From the NCBI RefSeq assembly GCF_004570845.1, contig NZ_SPQZ01000004.1, positions 434,001-498,000 on the forward strand: 64,000 nt of DNA. The letters are read 5' to 3'. The translations under genes and the position numbers were made by a program. Position 1 is the stretch's first letter, and every line of letters begins with the position of its first letter. Source of the stretch: Orlajensenia leifsoniae (lineage in GTDB: Bacteria > Actinomycetota > Actinomycetes > Actinomycetales > Microbacteriaceae). Of this stretch, positions 16,378-24,535 are shown in pieces. The notes beneath the pieces were generated by a model. The model searched no databases. It saw nothing but the letters and a program-made list of their open reading frames with translations, and was not told the origin of the DNA.

Positions 16378-17489
16378 GCCAGCCCGACGCACCACTGCGC
16401 ATCCTGTTCGTCGTTCCCTCGCTGCACGGCGGCGGGGCCGAGTTCGTGGCGCGCACCTGGATGGGCTGGCTGGTCGAACGCGGCCACTCCGTCGCCGTCG
16501 TGACGACCTCGGCCAAGGCCACCGACACCTACCTGCCCGAGGGGGTCGTGCACTACCAGATCGCCACCGCCGGGGGTCACGTGGGCAAGTCGCGAGCCCT
16601 CATCGCCATCTTCGGCGGCTTCAAGCCGGATGTCGCCGTGAGCCTGCAGGCGCACGCCAACCTCGTGCTGCTGACGGCCGCCGCTCTCAGCCCCAAGTCG
16701 CGTCGTCCACCGGTGATCATCAGCGAGCGCAACCTGGTCTCGCTGGGTCTGGCCGACTCCGACCTGCCGCACAAAGTGAAGATCGGCTTCGCCCGACGTA
16801 TGTACGGCCGGGCCGACCACGTGATCGCGATCTCGCATCCCGTCGCCGGCGAACTGGTCAGCGGCTTCGGCGTCTCGGGGGAGCGCTGCACGGTGGTCGC
16901 GAACCCCGCCACGGCGAAGGTGGCCGGCATGGACCGCGTCGTGCGCGTGCCGGGAACGGTCGGTGGCCTGCAGCTCGTGCTGGCCGCCCGCCTCGTCGCC
17001 CAGAAGCGACCGGAGTTGGCGATCCACGCCGCGGCCGAGCTCAATCGCCGCGGCATCCCGACGGAGGTGATCTCCTTCGGCGGTGGTCCGCTGCTCGACT
17101 CGGTGACCGCGGAGGCCGAGCGGCTCGGGGTCTCCTTCGACGACAAGGGCTGGGTCGAGGACTGGTTCTCGCACTTCAAGCCGAACTCCGTCGTGCTGCT
17201 GCCGTCGCTGCGTGAAGGCTTCGGCAACGTGCTCGTGGAGGCCGCGGCCGCCGGAGTACCGTCCGTCGCCGTCTCGGGCGCCCTCGGCGTCGCCGACGCC
17301 ATCGTGCCCGGCATCACCGGCGAACTCGCGCTCGGCCCGACGGCGGAGCAACTCGCCGACGCCGTCGAGCGTGCGAGCGCCATCGACGTCACCGGCATCG
17401 ACGCCTGGCTCGACCGTTTCTCCGTGGGATCCAGCGGAAGGGATCTCGAGACCGTGCTGCAGATGGTCGCAGCGGACGGCCCGCGATGA
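16374..17489 (+). CDS. GT4 family glycosyltransferase
   Basis: 371 residues. The acceptor domain opens with ILFVVPSLHGGGAEFVARTW, the glycine-rich loop of GT4 enzymes. The donor domain follows at LQLVLAARLVAQKRPELAIHA, with the E-x7-E element in LREGFGNVLVEAAAAGVP. It is a retaining transferase by family and acts on the cytoplasmic face. AAGGAG lies 6 bases before the ATG. It overlaps neighbours on both sides by four bases. The donor sugar is unknown. The family call is secure because all standard motifs are present. Confidence 0.9.
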   Translation: MSQPDAPLRILFVVPSLHGGGAEFVARTWMGWLVERGHSVAVVTTSAKATDTYLPEGVVHYQIATAGGHVGKSRALIAIFGGFKPDVAVSLQAHANLVLLTAAALSPKSRRPPVIISERNLVSLGLADSDLPHKVKIGFARRMYGRADHVIAISHPVAGELVSGFGVSGERCTVVANPATAKVAGMDRVVRVPGTVGGLQLVLAARLVAQKRPELAIHAAAELNRRGIPTEVISFGGGPLLDSVTAEAERLGVSFDDKGWVEDWFSHFKPNSVVLLPSLREGFGNVLVEAAAAGVPSVAVSGALGVADAIVPGITGELALGPTAEQLADAVERASAIDVTGIDAWLDRFSVGSSGRDLETVLQMVAADGPR

Positions 17490-18457
17490 CGAGCGTCGAC
17501 GTCAGCGTCGTCATCCCCGCCTACAACGCCGCCGAGTTCCTGGGCGACGCCGTAGAGCGACTGCTGCGCCAGACCATCGCCGTCGAGATCGTGGTGGTCG
17601 ACGACGGCTCGCGCGACTCGACGGCCCGGGTGGGCGCTGCGCTCGCCGAGAGGCATCCGTCGGTCGTCTTCGTTCCCCTCGCCGAGAACGGGGGAGTGGC
17701 AGCGGCCCGTGAGGCCGGGGTCGCGGCGTCGTCGGGGCGGTTCATCTGGTTCGTGGATGCCGACGACGAGTGGACGACGGATGCAGCCGAGACGCTGCTG
17801 GCCGCCGCAGACGGGTTCGCGGCCGATGTGGTGTGCGCCGGCGCCGAGTACCTCTCGGTCGACGGATCGCGGCGCCCGGTTCCCTCCCTGCCGCCGGGCA
17901 CCGTCGACGGCGCGACGGCCTTCAGGGCCATGCTGCTCGGTCGGGTGAGCGGGCACCTCTGGAACAAGCTGTTCGCCCGCAGACTCTTCCCGGCCATCAC
18001 CTTCACCCGCTCGCGGGTGCACTCCGACCAGGCCATGGTCGCCCAACTCCTGGTGGCGGCCGAGACCGTGGCCGGCATCCGCGACACCGTCTACACCTAC
18101 CGGTTGCGCAGCGGGTCGATCATCAGGTCGAACACCCAGCGGGCGCAGTCACTCGAGCAGGTCGGCGCCGTCGTGCGCGACTGCGCTCGCCGCGTCGGTG
18201 CAGGCGACGGCCGCGAACTCGAGTACTACACGGCGCGATTCTCGCTGCTGTCCCGCATGAAGGACGCCACCAGCGGTGCCTACACCGAGCAGGAGTCGCG
18301 CGCCCTGGTGCGCACGGCCCGCGGCGAGATGACGCCGGCGGTCGTGCTCTCGCTCGCCCGCGCCCGCGAACCGCAGCGCTTCGCCCTGCTGGTCGCCGCC
18401 CGCACGAGCATGCCGCTCTACCGCCGCATCATGAGCAGTCGCGGCGCCCGCGAGTGA
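17486..18457 (+). CDS. GT2 family glycosyltransferase
   Basis: 323 residues of GT-A fold. The N-terminal domain has VSVVIPAYNAAEFLGDAVE, VVDDGSRDST for UDP binding and VDADDEW containing the metal-binding D-x-D. The C-terminal part is helical and basic. GT2 enzymes are inverting transferases that build the repeat unit on undecaprenyl phosphate. The GTG/ATG region overlaps the previous stop (ATGA at 17486-17489). It closes the first coupled run of the locus; about 246 noncoding bases follow before the acyltransferase gene. Confidence 0.9.
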   Translation: MTSVDVSVVIPAYNAAEFLGDAVERLLRQTIAVEIVVVDDGSRDSTARVGAALAERHPSVVFVPLAENGGVAAAREAGVAASSGRFIWFVDADDEWTTDAAETLLAAADGFAADVVCAGAEYLSVDGSRRPVPSLPPGTVDGATAFRAMLLGRVSGHLWNKLFARRLFPAITFTRSRVHSDQAMVAQLLVAAETVAGIRDTVYTYRLRSGSIIRSNTQRAQSLEQVGAVVRDCARRVGAGDGRELEYYTARFSLLSRMKDATSGAYTEQESRALVRTARGEMTPAVVLSLARAREPQRFALLVAARTSMPLYRRIMSSRGARE

Positions 18458-18703
18458 CCTGGGAGCGATCAGGCGACGGATGCCGCGAGGCGGAGGTGCC
18501 GCGAGGGCAGGCGACCCCCGTTCGCGTCACACAACTGTAATCTCCAGCGCCGAGCGTTAACCTCGGCGACTCCTGCAGGTGACGAGCTCTCACTAACGTT
18601 TTCAGTGCAGGACCGATCGCGAGAACGGAGCTGCGACCCGACGGTGGGCGTGCACCCACCCGAGTCAAGTCGGGTGCACGGCCGACCGAGAGATTGGACA
18701 GCC
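18458..18703 (+). promoter_or_regulatory. Noncoding spacer with hairpin upstream of the second exopolysaccharide run
   Basis: This 246-base spacer contains the hairpin CACCCGA-gtcaag-TCGGGTG (18657-18676), 27 bases before the next start. An imperfect GCCGAG-cgttaac-CTCGGC lies near 18550-18568, which could end the upstream run. TGTAAT near 18535 is a possible -10. A promoter or attenuator for the acyltransferase operon is plausible but not proven. Confidence 0.35.
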
Positions 18704-19858
18704 GTGACCGCCACCGCATTTCGCTGGACCGTCTCCGAGCCGCGCCCGCGTGCCTGGATGAACTTCGCCAAGGGCGTCGCCATCGCGATGGTCGTGCTCT
18801 ACCACGTCACCCTCTACCTGCAGCATGCCGGCATCATGGGGCTGCCGAACCGCATGAAGCTCATCCTCGAGCTGTTCCCCATGCCGGTGTTCTTCCTCAT
18901 CGCCGGGCTCTTCGGTGCACGAGCCGTCACGTGGACCTTCGGCAACCTGTGGAGACGGCGCCTGCTGCCCGTGCTCTACCTCTATATCGTCTGGTCGATC
19001 GTGCGCTTCGCGTTCTACCTGATCATCCCGGGCCTCAGCGGCGAGCTCGGCGAGCTGCCGGCGAGCAACCCGATCAGCCTGGCGCTCATCCTCGTGTGGC
19101 CGAGCAGCAGCTACTGGTTCATCTACGCCCTCGCCGTCTTCGCGTTCGCCGCGTGGGCGCTGCGGAAGCTCCCGCCGGTCGTGCACGTCATCCTCGCCGC
19201 CCTGCTCTCGAGCGCCGTGACCGCCGGCCTCATCAACAGCGGCAACATCGGCTGGAACCGCGTCGGCGCCCTCTACGTGTTCTACGCCTTCGGAGCGCTG
19301 TACGCACCGCGGGTGTTCGCCGCCGTCGCGAAGGTGTCGGTGCAGCGCACCCTGCTCGCCGCCGCGGCTCTCGTGGCCTCTGCAGCCATCCTGTTCCTCC
19401 TGCCCGCACGCTGGGTGCCGTTCCTCGTGCTGCTCGGCCAGGCGTCGGCCGTCGCCCTCGGCGTGTTGCTCTCCGCCTATCTCGCGAGGCTCCGGATGCT
19501 GTCCTTCGTGTCGACGATGGGCGCGGAGAGTCTGCAGATCTACCTGCTGCACCTGTTCGTGATCGTGCCGATCGCCGGCCTGCTGGGACTGCTGCTCGGC
19601 GGGGTCAATCGCGGCGTCGGCATCGCGATCCAGTTCGGGCTCGTCGTGGTGGCCATCGTCGTCTCGCTGCTGCTCTCGAAGCTCACCACGCGCGTGCGCT
19701 GGCTCTACGTTCCGCCCGTCATCAGACGCCGGCGCGCCTCGGCTCCGGCCGGAGCACCGGCATCCGTCAGCACCACGGATGCCCCCACGATTCCCGACGG
19801 TCCCCTCACGGCCGTGACTTCGCCTCCGAACACACGCGACAAGGAGATATCGACATGA
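18704..19858 (+). CDS. Acyltransferase 3 family membrane protein
   Basis: About 384 residues with ten or so membrane helices. RAWMNFAKGVAIAMVVLYHVTLYLQ contains the conserved histidine region of Acyltransferase-3 proteins (OafA/NodX/ExoZ type). A further block is MPVFFLIAGLFGARAV with the family's PvFFxiSG-like motif. These transfer acetyl or succinyl groups to sugars across the membrane. The GTG at 18704 is preferred because it starts just before the first helix; an upstream ATG at 18605 would add 33 residues from the hairpin-containing spacer. The C-terminus is a Pro/Thr-rich cytoplasmic tail. It overlaps the PssDE-like gene by four bases. Confidence 0.8.
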   Translation: MTATAFRWTVSEPRPRAWMNFAKGVAIAMVVLYHVTLYLQHAGIMGLPNRMKLILELFPMPVFFLIAGLFGARAVTWTFGNLWRRRLLPVLYLYIVWSIVRFAFYLIIPGLSGELGELPASNPISLALILVWPSSSYWFIYALAVFAFAAWALRKLPPVVHVILAALLSSAVTAGLINSGNIGWNRVGALYVFYAFGALYAPRVFAAVAKVSVQRTLLAAAALVASAAILFLLPARWVPFLVLLGQASAVALGVLLSAYLARLRMLSFVSTMGAESLQIYLLHLFVIVPIAGLLGLLLGGVNRGVGIAIQFGLVVVAIVVSLLLSKLTTRVRWLYVPPVIRRRRASAPAGAPASVSTTDAPTIPDGPLTAVTSPPNTRDKEIST

Positions 19859-20838
19859 CGACCGACTTCGACACCACGCCGACCACCGCGAGCACCCCCG
19901 AGACCGGAGGGAAGCTGCTGCTCGCAGCCTCCACCGGCGGTCACCTCGCGCAGCTGGTGCGTCTCGCTCCGGGGCTGGGTGCCACGGACGACTCGCTGTG
20001 GGTCACCTTCCGCACGCCGCAGAGCGAGTCGCTCCTGAAGGGGCGCAACGTTCTCTATGTGCCCTACATCCGGCCGCGCGACGCGGCGAACGTCGTGCGC
20101 GCCTACCAGTCGATCCGAGCCGCCATCAAGAACACGCATTTCGACGGCGCTGTGAGCACCGGCTCAGCGCTCGCCCTGGCCGCCCTACCGGCCGCGAAGC
20201 TCGGCGGATTGCCGACGCTCTACATCGAAAGCGTCTCGCGTGTCGACGGTCCCTCGCTCTCCGGACGCATCCTCGATAAATTCCGCCTGGCGGAGCTCCG
20301 CACCCAGCACCCGCACTGGTCGTCGGGCCGCTGGGGCGTGCACCCGAGCGTGCTCTCCACCTTCCACAACGTGCAGAAGCCCAAGCCCGCCGACGGCCGG
20401 CTCAAGCTGTTCGTGACTCTCGGAACCATCGAGGGCTACGGCTTCGACTCGCTCGTCGACCGCATCGTCGATCTCGGCATCGCCGGTGACGACACCACCT
20501 GGCAGTTGGGCTACACCGAGGCGAAGCGCGAACTGCCCGGCACCGCCCACGCCCAGGTGAGCGCGGAGGACTTCGAGCGCTACGCCCGCGAGGCCGACGT
20601 CGTCATCACCCATGCCGGAGTCGGCACCGTGCTCGGTCTTCTCGAGATGGGCATCTCGCCCATCGCCGTGGTGCGCCGCAAAGACCGGGGAGAGCACGTC
20701 GACAACCACCAGGAGCAGATCGCCAGGCTCATGTCCGAGCTCGGCATCGGCACCTCCACCGAGGTCGAGGACCTCACCTCCGACATGATCCACGCGGCGG
20801 CCATGACCGGCATCCGCGGCGATCTGGCGGCCGCGTGA
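19855..20838 (+). CDS. PssD-PssE (Alg14-Alg13-like) fused glycosyltransferase
   Basis: 327 residues made of two modules that are separate proteins in many exopolysaccharide systems. Residues 18-165 match the Alg14/PssD type: KLLLAASTGGHLAQLVRL and DGAVSTGSALALAALPAAK. Residues 180-327 match Alg13/PssE: LKLFVTLGTIEGYGFDSLVDR, ADVVITHAGVGTVLGLLEMG and the acidic GEHVDNHQ. In the split systems PssD/PssE transfers glucuronate to lipid-linked glucose, which fits the ugd gene in this locus. AAGGAGATATC precedes the ATG. Function is inferred from domain order; natural fusions of this type are known. Confidence 0.85.
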   Translation: MTTDFDTTPTTASTPETGGKLLLAASTGGHLAQLVRLAPGLGATDDSLWVTFRTPQSESLLKGRNVLYVPYIRPRDAANVVRAYQSIRAAIKNTHFDGAVSTGSALALAALPAAKLGGLPTLYIESVSRVDGPSLSGRILDKFRLAELRTQHPHWSSGRWGVHPSVLSTFHNVQKPKPADGRLKLFVTLGTIEGYGFDSLVDRIVDLGIAGDDTTWQLGYTEAKRELPGTAHAQVSAEDFERYAREADVVITHAGVGTVLGLLEMGISPIAVVRRKDRGEHVDNHQEQIARLMSELGIGTSTEVEDLTSDMIHAAAMTGIRGDLAAA

Positions 20839-21962
20839 GCGACCGGGCCGCCGCGGCGGCTCCGAATCCGGGCGCTGACGCCGTCGACATCTTCGTGCCG
20901 GGCGTCGGCCAGTACGACAACATCGGCGACATCATCCTGCGCCGCCAGCTCATCGCCTGGCTCAAGCCCCTCGGGCGACTGCACGTCTACGTCGGCGCAT
21001 CGCCCGAGGGCTACGCCGAGTCCCTGGGTGTCGGCACCGACGACGTCGTCTACCGCTCCTTCTCCTCCTGGTACCGCGCCGGTCTGTCGCGGGCCTGGGG
21101 CGGGACGGCGCACTACGTGTTCAAGCCCGGCGAGATCCAGCTGACCATCATCGGCATGAAGGAGCACGTGGTCGTCCTGCCGCTGCTCGCCCTGCTGCGC
21201 CTGCGCGGGGGCTCGGTGGTCCGCGTGGGCTCAGGGTCGCGCGACTTCGCGCCGCTGCCGCGCCTGCTCATGCGTCCGTCCATCGCCCTGTCGCAGCTCA
21301 CGGCCTGGCGCGACGGGACGACGGCGGCCTATCTCGGCGGCGAGGTCATGCCCGATCTCGCCTTCGGTGAAGGGGCAGGGCCGTCGACGGATGCCGCAGC
21401 CGAGAGCCGCGACACCATCGTGGTGTCGATGCGCAGCGACCGCCCCGAACCGGGCGCAGCCTGGGTCCTCGGCATCCGTCGCTTCGCAGCGGAACAGGGT
21501 CTGCGGATCGAGGTGGTCACCCAGGTGCTGCGCGACCGCCAGCGCTCCCGCGACCTGGCCGCCGCCCTCGGCGCCGACCTCGCCGACTGGGACGGCTCCG
21601 ACCACGCCGGCCAGGAGGACACCCTGCGTGCCGTCTACGACAGGACGGCCCTCGCCGTCAGCGACAGGCTGCACGTGCTCATCGCGGCCTCGACCGAGGG
21701 TGCAGCCCCGATCGCCCTGCTCGTCGACGAGTCCGGCAAGATCGACAGGCACTTCGAGGCCGCCGGCGTCTCAGGCGTCGGCGTCCCGTCGAGCGGGCTG
21801 ACCGAAGACGAGATCGTCGCGGCCATGGCGACGGCTCTGCAACGTGGGCCCGCCGTGCGCGCCTCCCTCGCGAACGCCCGAGACGAGCTCGAGCTCATGC
21901 GCGGACGGGTCGAGGTCCTCATCGCGGGGGTTCCGGCGCGCACGGAGCTGGTCGACGCATGA
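20835..21962 (+). CDS. Polysaccharide pyruvyl transferase family protein (2)
   Basis: 375 residues with a GTG start overlapping the previous stop. The N-terminal block is VDIFVPGVGQYDNIGDIILRR, the N-IGD glycine signature of the family. Other blocks are YVFKPGEIQL and SDRLHVLIAASTEG, the latter being the conserved R-x-H-V-L-I element near the PEP site. It is clearly divergent from the first pyruvyltransferase at 14597-15850. It probably adds a pyruvate ketal to the repeat unit, or acts on a different residue. It overlaps the downstream GT4 gene by ATGA. Confidence 0.8.
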   Translation: MSDRAAAAAPNPGADAVDIFVPGVGQYDNIGDIILRRQLIAWLKPLGRLHVYVGASPEGYAESLGVGTDDVVYRSFSSWYRAGLSRAWGGTAHYVFKPGEIQLTIIGMKEHVVVLPLLALLRLRGGSVVRVGSGSRDFAPLPRLLMRPSIALSQLTAWRDGTTAAYLGGEVMPDLAFGEGAGPSTDAAAESRDTIVVSMRSDRPEPGAAWVLGIRRFAAEQGLRIEVVTQVLRDRQRSRDLAAALGADLADWDGSDHAGQEDTLRAVYDRTALAVSDRLHVLIAASTEGAAPIALLVDESGKIDRHFEAAGVSGVGVPSSGLTEDEIVAAMATALQRGPAVRASLANARDELELMRGRVEVLIAGVPARTELVDA

Positions 21963-23011
21963 GCGTGGCCGTCGACGTCGCCCCCACGAAACTCCGCCGC
22001 ATCGAGGTGCTTCACGTCGGTCGACGCGGCGAGGTCGCCGGCGGCATGACCCAGGTCGTGAACGGATACCTCTCTTATCCGTTCGACGACTGCGACCTGC
22101 GGGTCATCGTGTCGCGCGACGGCTCCACGGGTCCTCGGGCGATGGCGATCTTCCTCGGAGCCGCCTGGCGGCTCGCCACCCTGCGCGGCCGAGACGAGCG
22201 GGTCGTCGTGGTGCATCTCTCGCAGGGCGGATCGTTCGTGCGGGAGGGACTCCTGCTGCGCCTCGCCCACGCGCGAGGATTCGGCACCGTCGCTCACCTG
22301 CACGGCAGCAGCTTCCCCGACTACGCCGCGCGCGAGCCGGCGAGGGTCGCGACGGTGCTGCGCGCCGCCGACAGCGTCTTCGTGCTGAGCGCCGAGACCA
22401 GGGCGGCCGTCCTCGCGGTCCTGCCGACGGCACCGACGGAGCTCATCCCGAACGCCGTTCCGGAGGGGACGCCGCGGGCCAAGGGCAAGAGCATCGTGTT
22501 CGGGGGCAGCGTGTCGCTCCGCAAGGGAGTCGACGTCCTCGTCGACGCCTGGCGCAGGATCGCCGACCACGACGGGTGGACCCTGCACATCGTGGGACCC
22601 GTCGCAGACCCCGAGGTCGTGCCATCCGAGCTGCCCGACGCCGTCTTCCACGGCGGGCTCCCGCACGCCGAGCTCATGGAGCTGCTCGAGTCGGCCGAGA
22701 TCGCCGTCCTCCCGTCGCGCGACGAGGCCATGCCGATGTTCATCCTCGAGGCCCTCGCCCGGCAGGACTGCGTCGTCGCGACCCGTGTCGGTGGCATCCC
22801 CGCCGTGCTCGCCGACGGCGCAGGGTCGCTCGTCGACGCCGGCGATGCGGACGGTCTGGCCGAGGCTCTCGAGCGGTTGATGGTCTCGGATGCCGCCCGC
22901 GACGAGCTGCGCGCCGCCGGAACCGCCAGGTTCCAGCGCGACTACTCAGCCGCCGCCGTCTATCCGATGGTGGCGGCCCGCTGGCGGGCCGTGCTCCGCG
23001 GGAGCCGCTGA
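21959..23011 (+). CDS. GT4 family glycosyltransferase
   Basis: 350 residues. The acceptor domain starts RIEVLHVGRRGEVAGGMTQV; the donor domain starts KSIVFGGSVSLRKGVDVLVDAW and contains SRDEAMPMFILEALARQDCVVAT with the E-x7-E pattern. It is the last gene of the second coupled run (18704-23011). Its last 52 bases overlap the 3' end of the polymerase gene on the opposite strand, so the two coding regions share sequence tail to tail. No terminator is visible between them. Confidence 0.9.
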   Translation: MSVAVDVAPTKLRRIEVLHVGRRGEVAGGMTQVVNGYLSYPFDDCDLRVIVSRDGSTGPRAMAIFLGAAWRLATLRGRDERVVVVHLSQGGSFVREGLLLRLAHARGFGTVAHLHGSSFPDYAAREPARVATVLRAADSVFVLSAETRAAVLAVLPTAPTELIPNAVPEGTPRAKGKSIVFGGSVSLRKGVDVLVDAWRRIADHDGWTLHIVGPVADPEVVPSELPDAVFHGGLPHAELMELLESAEIAVLPSRDEAMPMFILEALARQDCVVATRVGGIPAVLADGAGSLVDAGDADGLAEALERLMVSDAARDELRAAGTARFQRDYSAAAVYPMVAARWRAVLRGSR

Positions 23012-24519
23012 GGAGCGAGAACCCGAGGGGGCACCAGCCCCGTCGCGAGCTGCTCGTCGCGGGCTGCGGATCGCAGCGACGCGACGATGCCCGCCACGGC
23101 GAACACGAACGGGAACGACGGCGCCGAGACGAACACCGGGGCGGCCGCCGACTCGATCACGAGGAGCACCAGCCATCCGACGCCGGTGATGCGCACCCAG
23201 TGCGCGAGCACCGACTCGGTCGGCGAGCTGCGACGTAGCAGGCTGACGAGAACGCAGAGGATGCCGACGGCGAAGGCGGCGGCTCCGAGCCATCCGCTCT
23301 CGCCGATGATGGCCGGCCACTGCGTGTCGTTCAGGAACATGCCCTTCTCGCCGGGCCCCAGGCCGTACACGTGGTCGAAGCCGAGGTTGTAGTACTCGGG
23401 GCTGTAGTTCACGCCGGCCGGGAAGCTGCCGAAGCGGCCGAAGCCGGCGCCGAACGGGAAGTACGCCGTGGCGACGGCCAGTGATCCCCAGGTCATCGTC
23501 GAGCGCGCCGAGTCCTCGATGATGTACATCTGGACGGCATCGCCGACCAGGGCGATGAGCGGCGGCACGATCAGCGCGATGGCGAACGGGCCGAAGCACA
23601 GAGCGACGACGATGAGGATCGGACGACCGTAGCGGAGCGTGAGGATGCCGAGCGCGGCGAGGAGGCCGACGATCGACTTCACCTCGAGCGTCAGCGTGGT
23701 GAGCACCACTGTGACGCCGAGGAGGATGGCGTTGCCGAGCGAGGTGCGCACCACGCAGGCATAGGCGAGGGCGGCCACGGCGAGCACCGCAGTGAAGCGG
23801 CCGAAGGCTGCCGGATGCTGGAACAGACCCTGCAGCGCCGTGACGCCGCCGAGGTGGGTGATGGTGCCGCCGACGATGCCGCGCCACACGTCGGGGAAGG
23901 CCAGGTTGGCGAGACCGGTGACCGCGATCACGCCGATGGCGACCACGCCGGCCCAGAGCAGCACCCTGAAGTCGCGGTCGGTCCAGCGCAGCTGCGCGAG
24001 CGCGAAGGCGAACAGCAGTCCCTTGGCGATGAGGATGAGCGACTGCAGCATCAGCGAGTACGGCACGTGCAGTGCCACCCCGCTGAGCACCCCGAACACG
24101 AAGAACAGCAGGAACCAGATCGTTCCGGGCAGGATCACGATGCGTCGCTCGGTCACCAGCCTGCGGGTCGTGAAGGCGATCACCGCCAGGGCGATGACGG
24201 CTTCGTCGATGTTCGACGCCAGGGGCCCGACGACCTGCTGCAGCACGTTCGACAGGATGATCGCCGAGACACCGGTGAGAGCGAAGGCCTTGGGGTGGAA
24301 GGCCGCGAGGTACACGAGTACGGCACCGGCGACCACGATGATGAACAGCGCCGGCTGAACGAGGAGAGACGCCACGACGAGCACGATCGCGATGACGGCC
24401 CCCGACACCGAGAGCAGCACGTCGGCTCGCAGGCGCGGGCTCACGCGAGACGGCCGCCTCGCCGGCGCTCTCCGAGCGTCCGGCGTGCTCTGCCGTCCCG
24501 GCGTGGCCTGCAGTGTCAT
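22960..24519 (-). CDS. O-antigen polymerase/ligase-like membrane protein (Wzy)
   Basis: 519 residues with about twelve membrane helices. A large periplasmic-type loop contains SARSTMTWGSLAVATAYFPFGAGFGRFGS and a later GMFLNDTQWPAIIGESGWLG, the position and pattern of the Wzy_C catalytic loop. It likely polymerises the flipped repeat units. It reads against the preceding glycosyltransferase and shares 52 bases with it, and is followed upstream by the chain-length/BY-kinase gene 16 bases away, so these two form an operon. No clear Shine-Dalgarno precedes the ATG. The family call rests on topology and the loop. Confidence 0.8.
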   Translation of the reverse strand: MTLQATPGRQSTPDARRAPARRPSRVSPRLRADVLLSVSGAVIAIVLVVASLLVQPALFIIVVAGAVLVYLAAFHPKAFALTGVSAIILSNVLQQVVGPLASNIDEAVIALAVIAFTTRRLVTERRIVILPGTIWFLLFFVFGVLSGVALHVPYSLMLQSLILIAKGLLFAFALAQLRWTDRDFRVLLWAGVVAIGVIAVTGLANLAFPDVWRGIVGGTITHLGGVTALQGLFQHPAAFGRFTAVLAVAALAYACVVRTSLGNAILLGVTVVLTTLTLEVKSIVGLLAALGILTLRYGRPILIVVALCFGPFAIALIVPPLIALVGDAVQMYIIEDSARSTMTWGSLAVATAYFPFGAGFGRFGSFPAGVNYSPEYYNLGFDHVYGLGPGEKGMFLNDTQWPAIIGESGWLGAAAFAVGILCVLVSLLRRSSPTESVLAHWVRITGVGWLVLLVIESAAAPVFVSAPSFPFVFAVAGIVASLRSAARDEQLATGLVPPRVLAPQRLPRSTARQRAATIG

Positions 24520-24535
24520 GTCGCCGACCCGCCGA

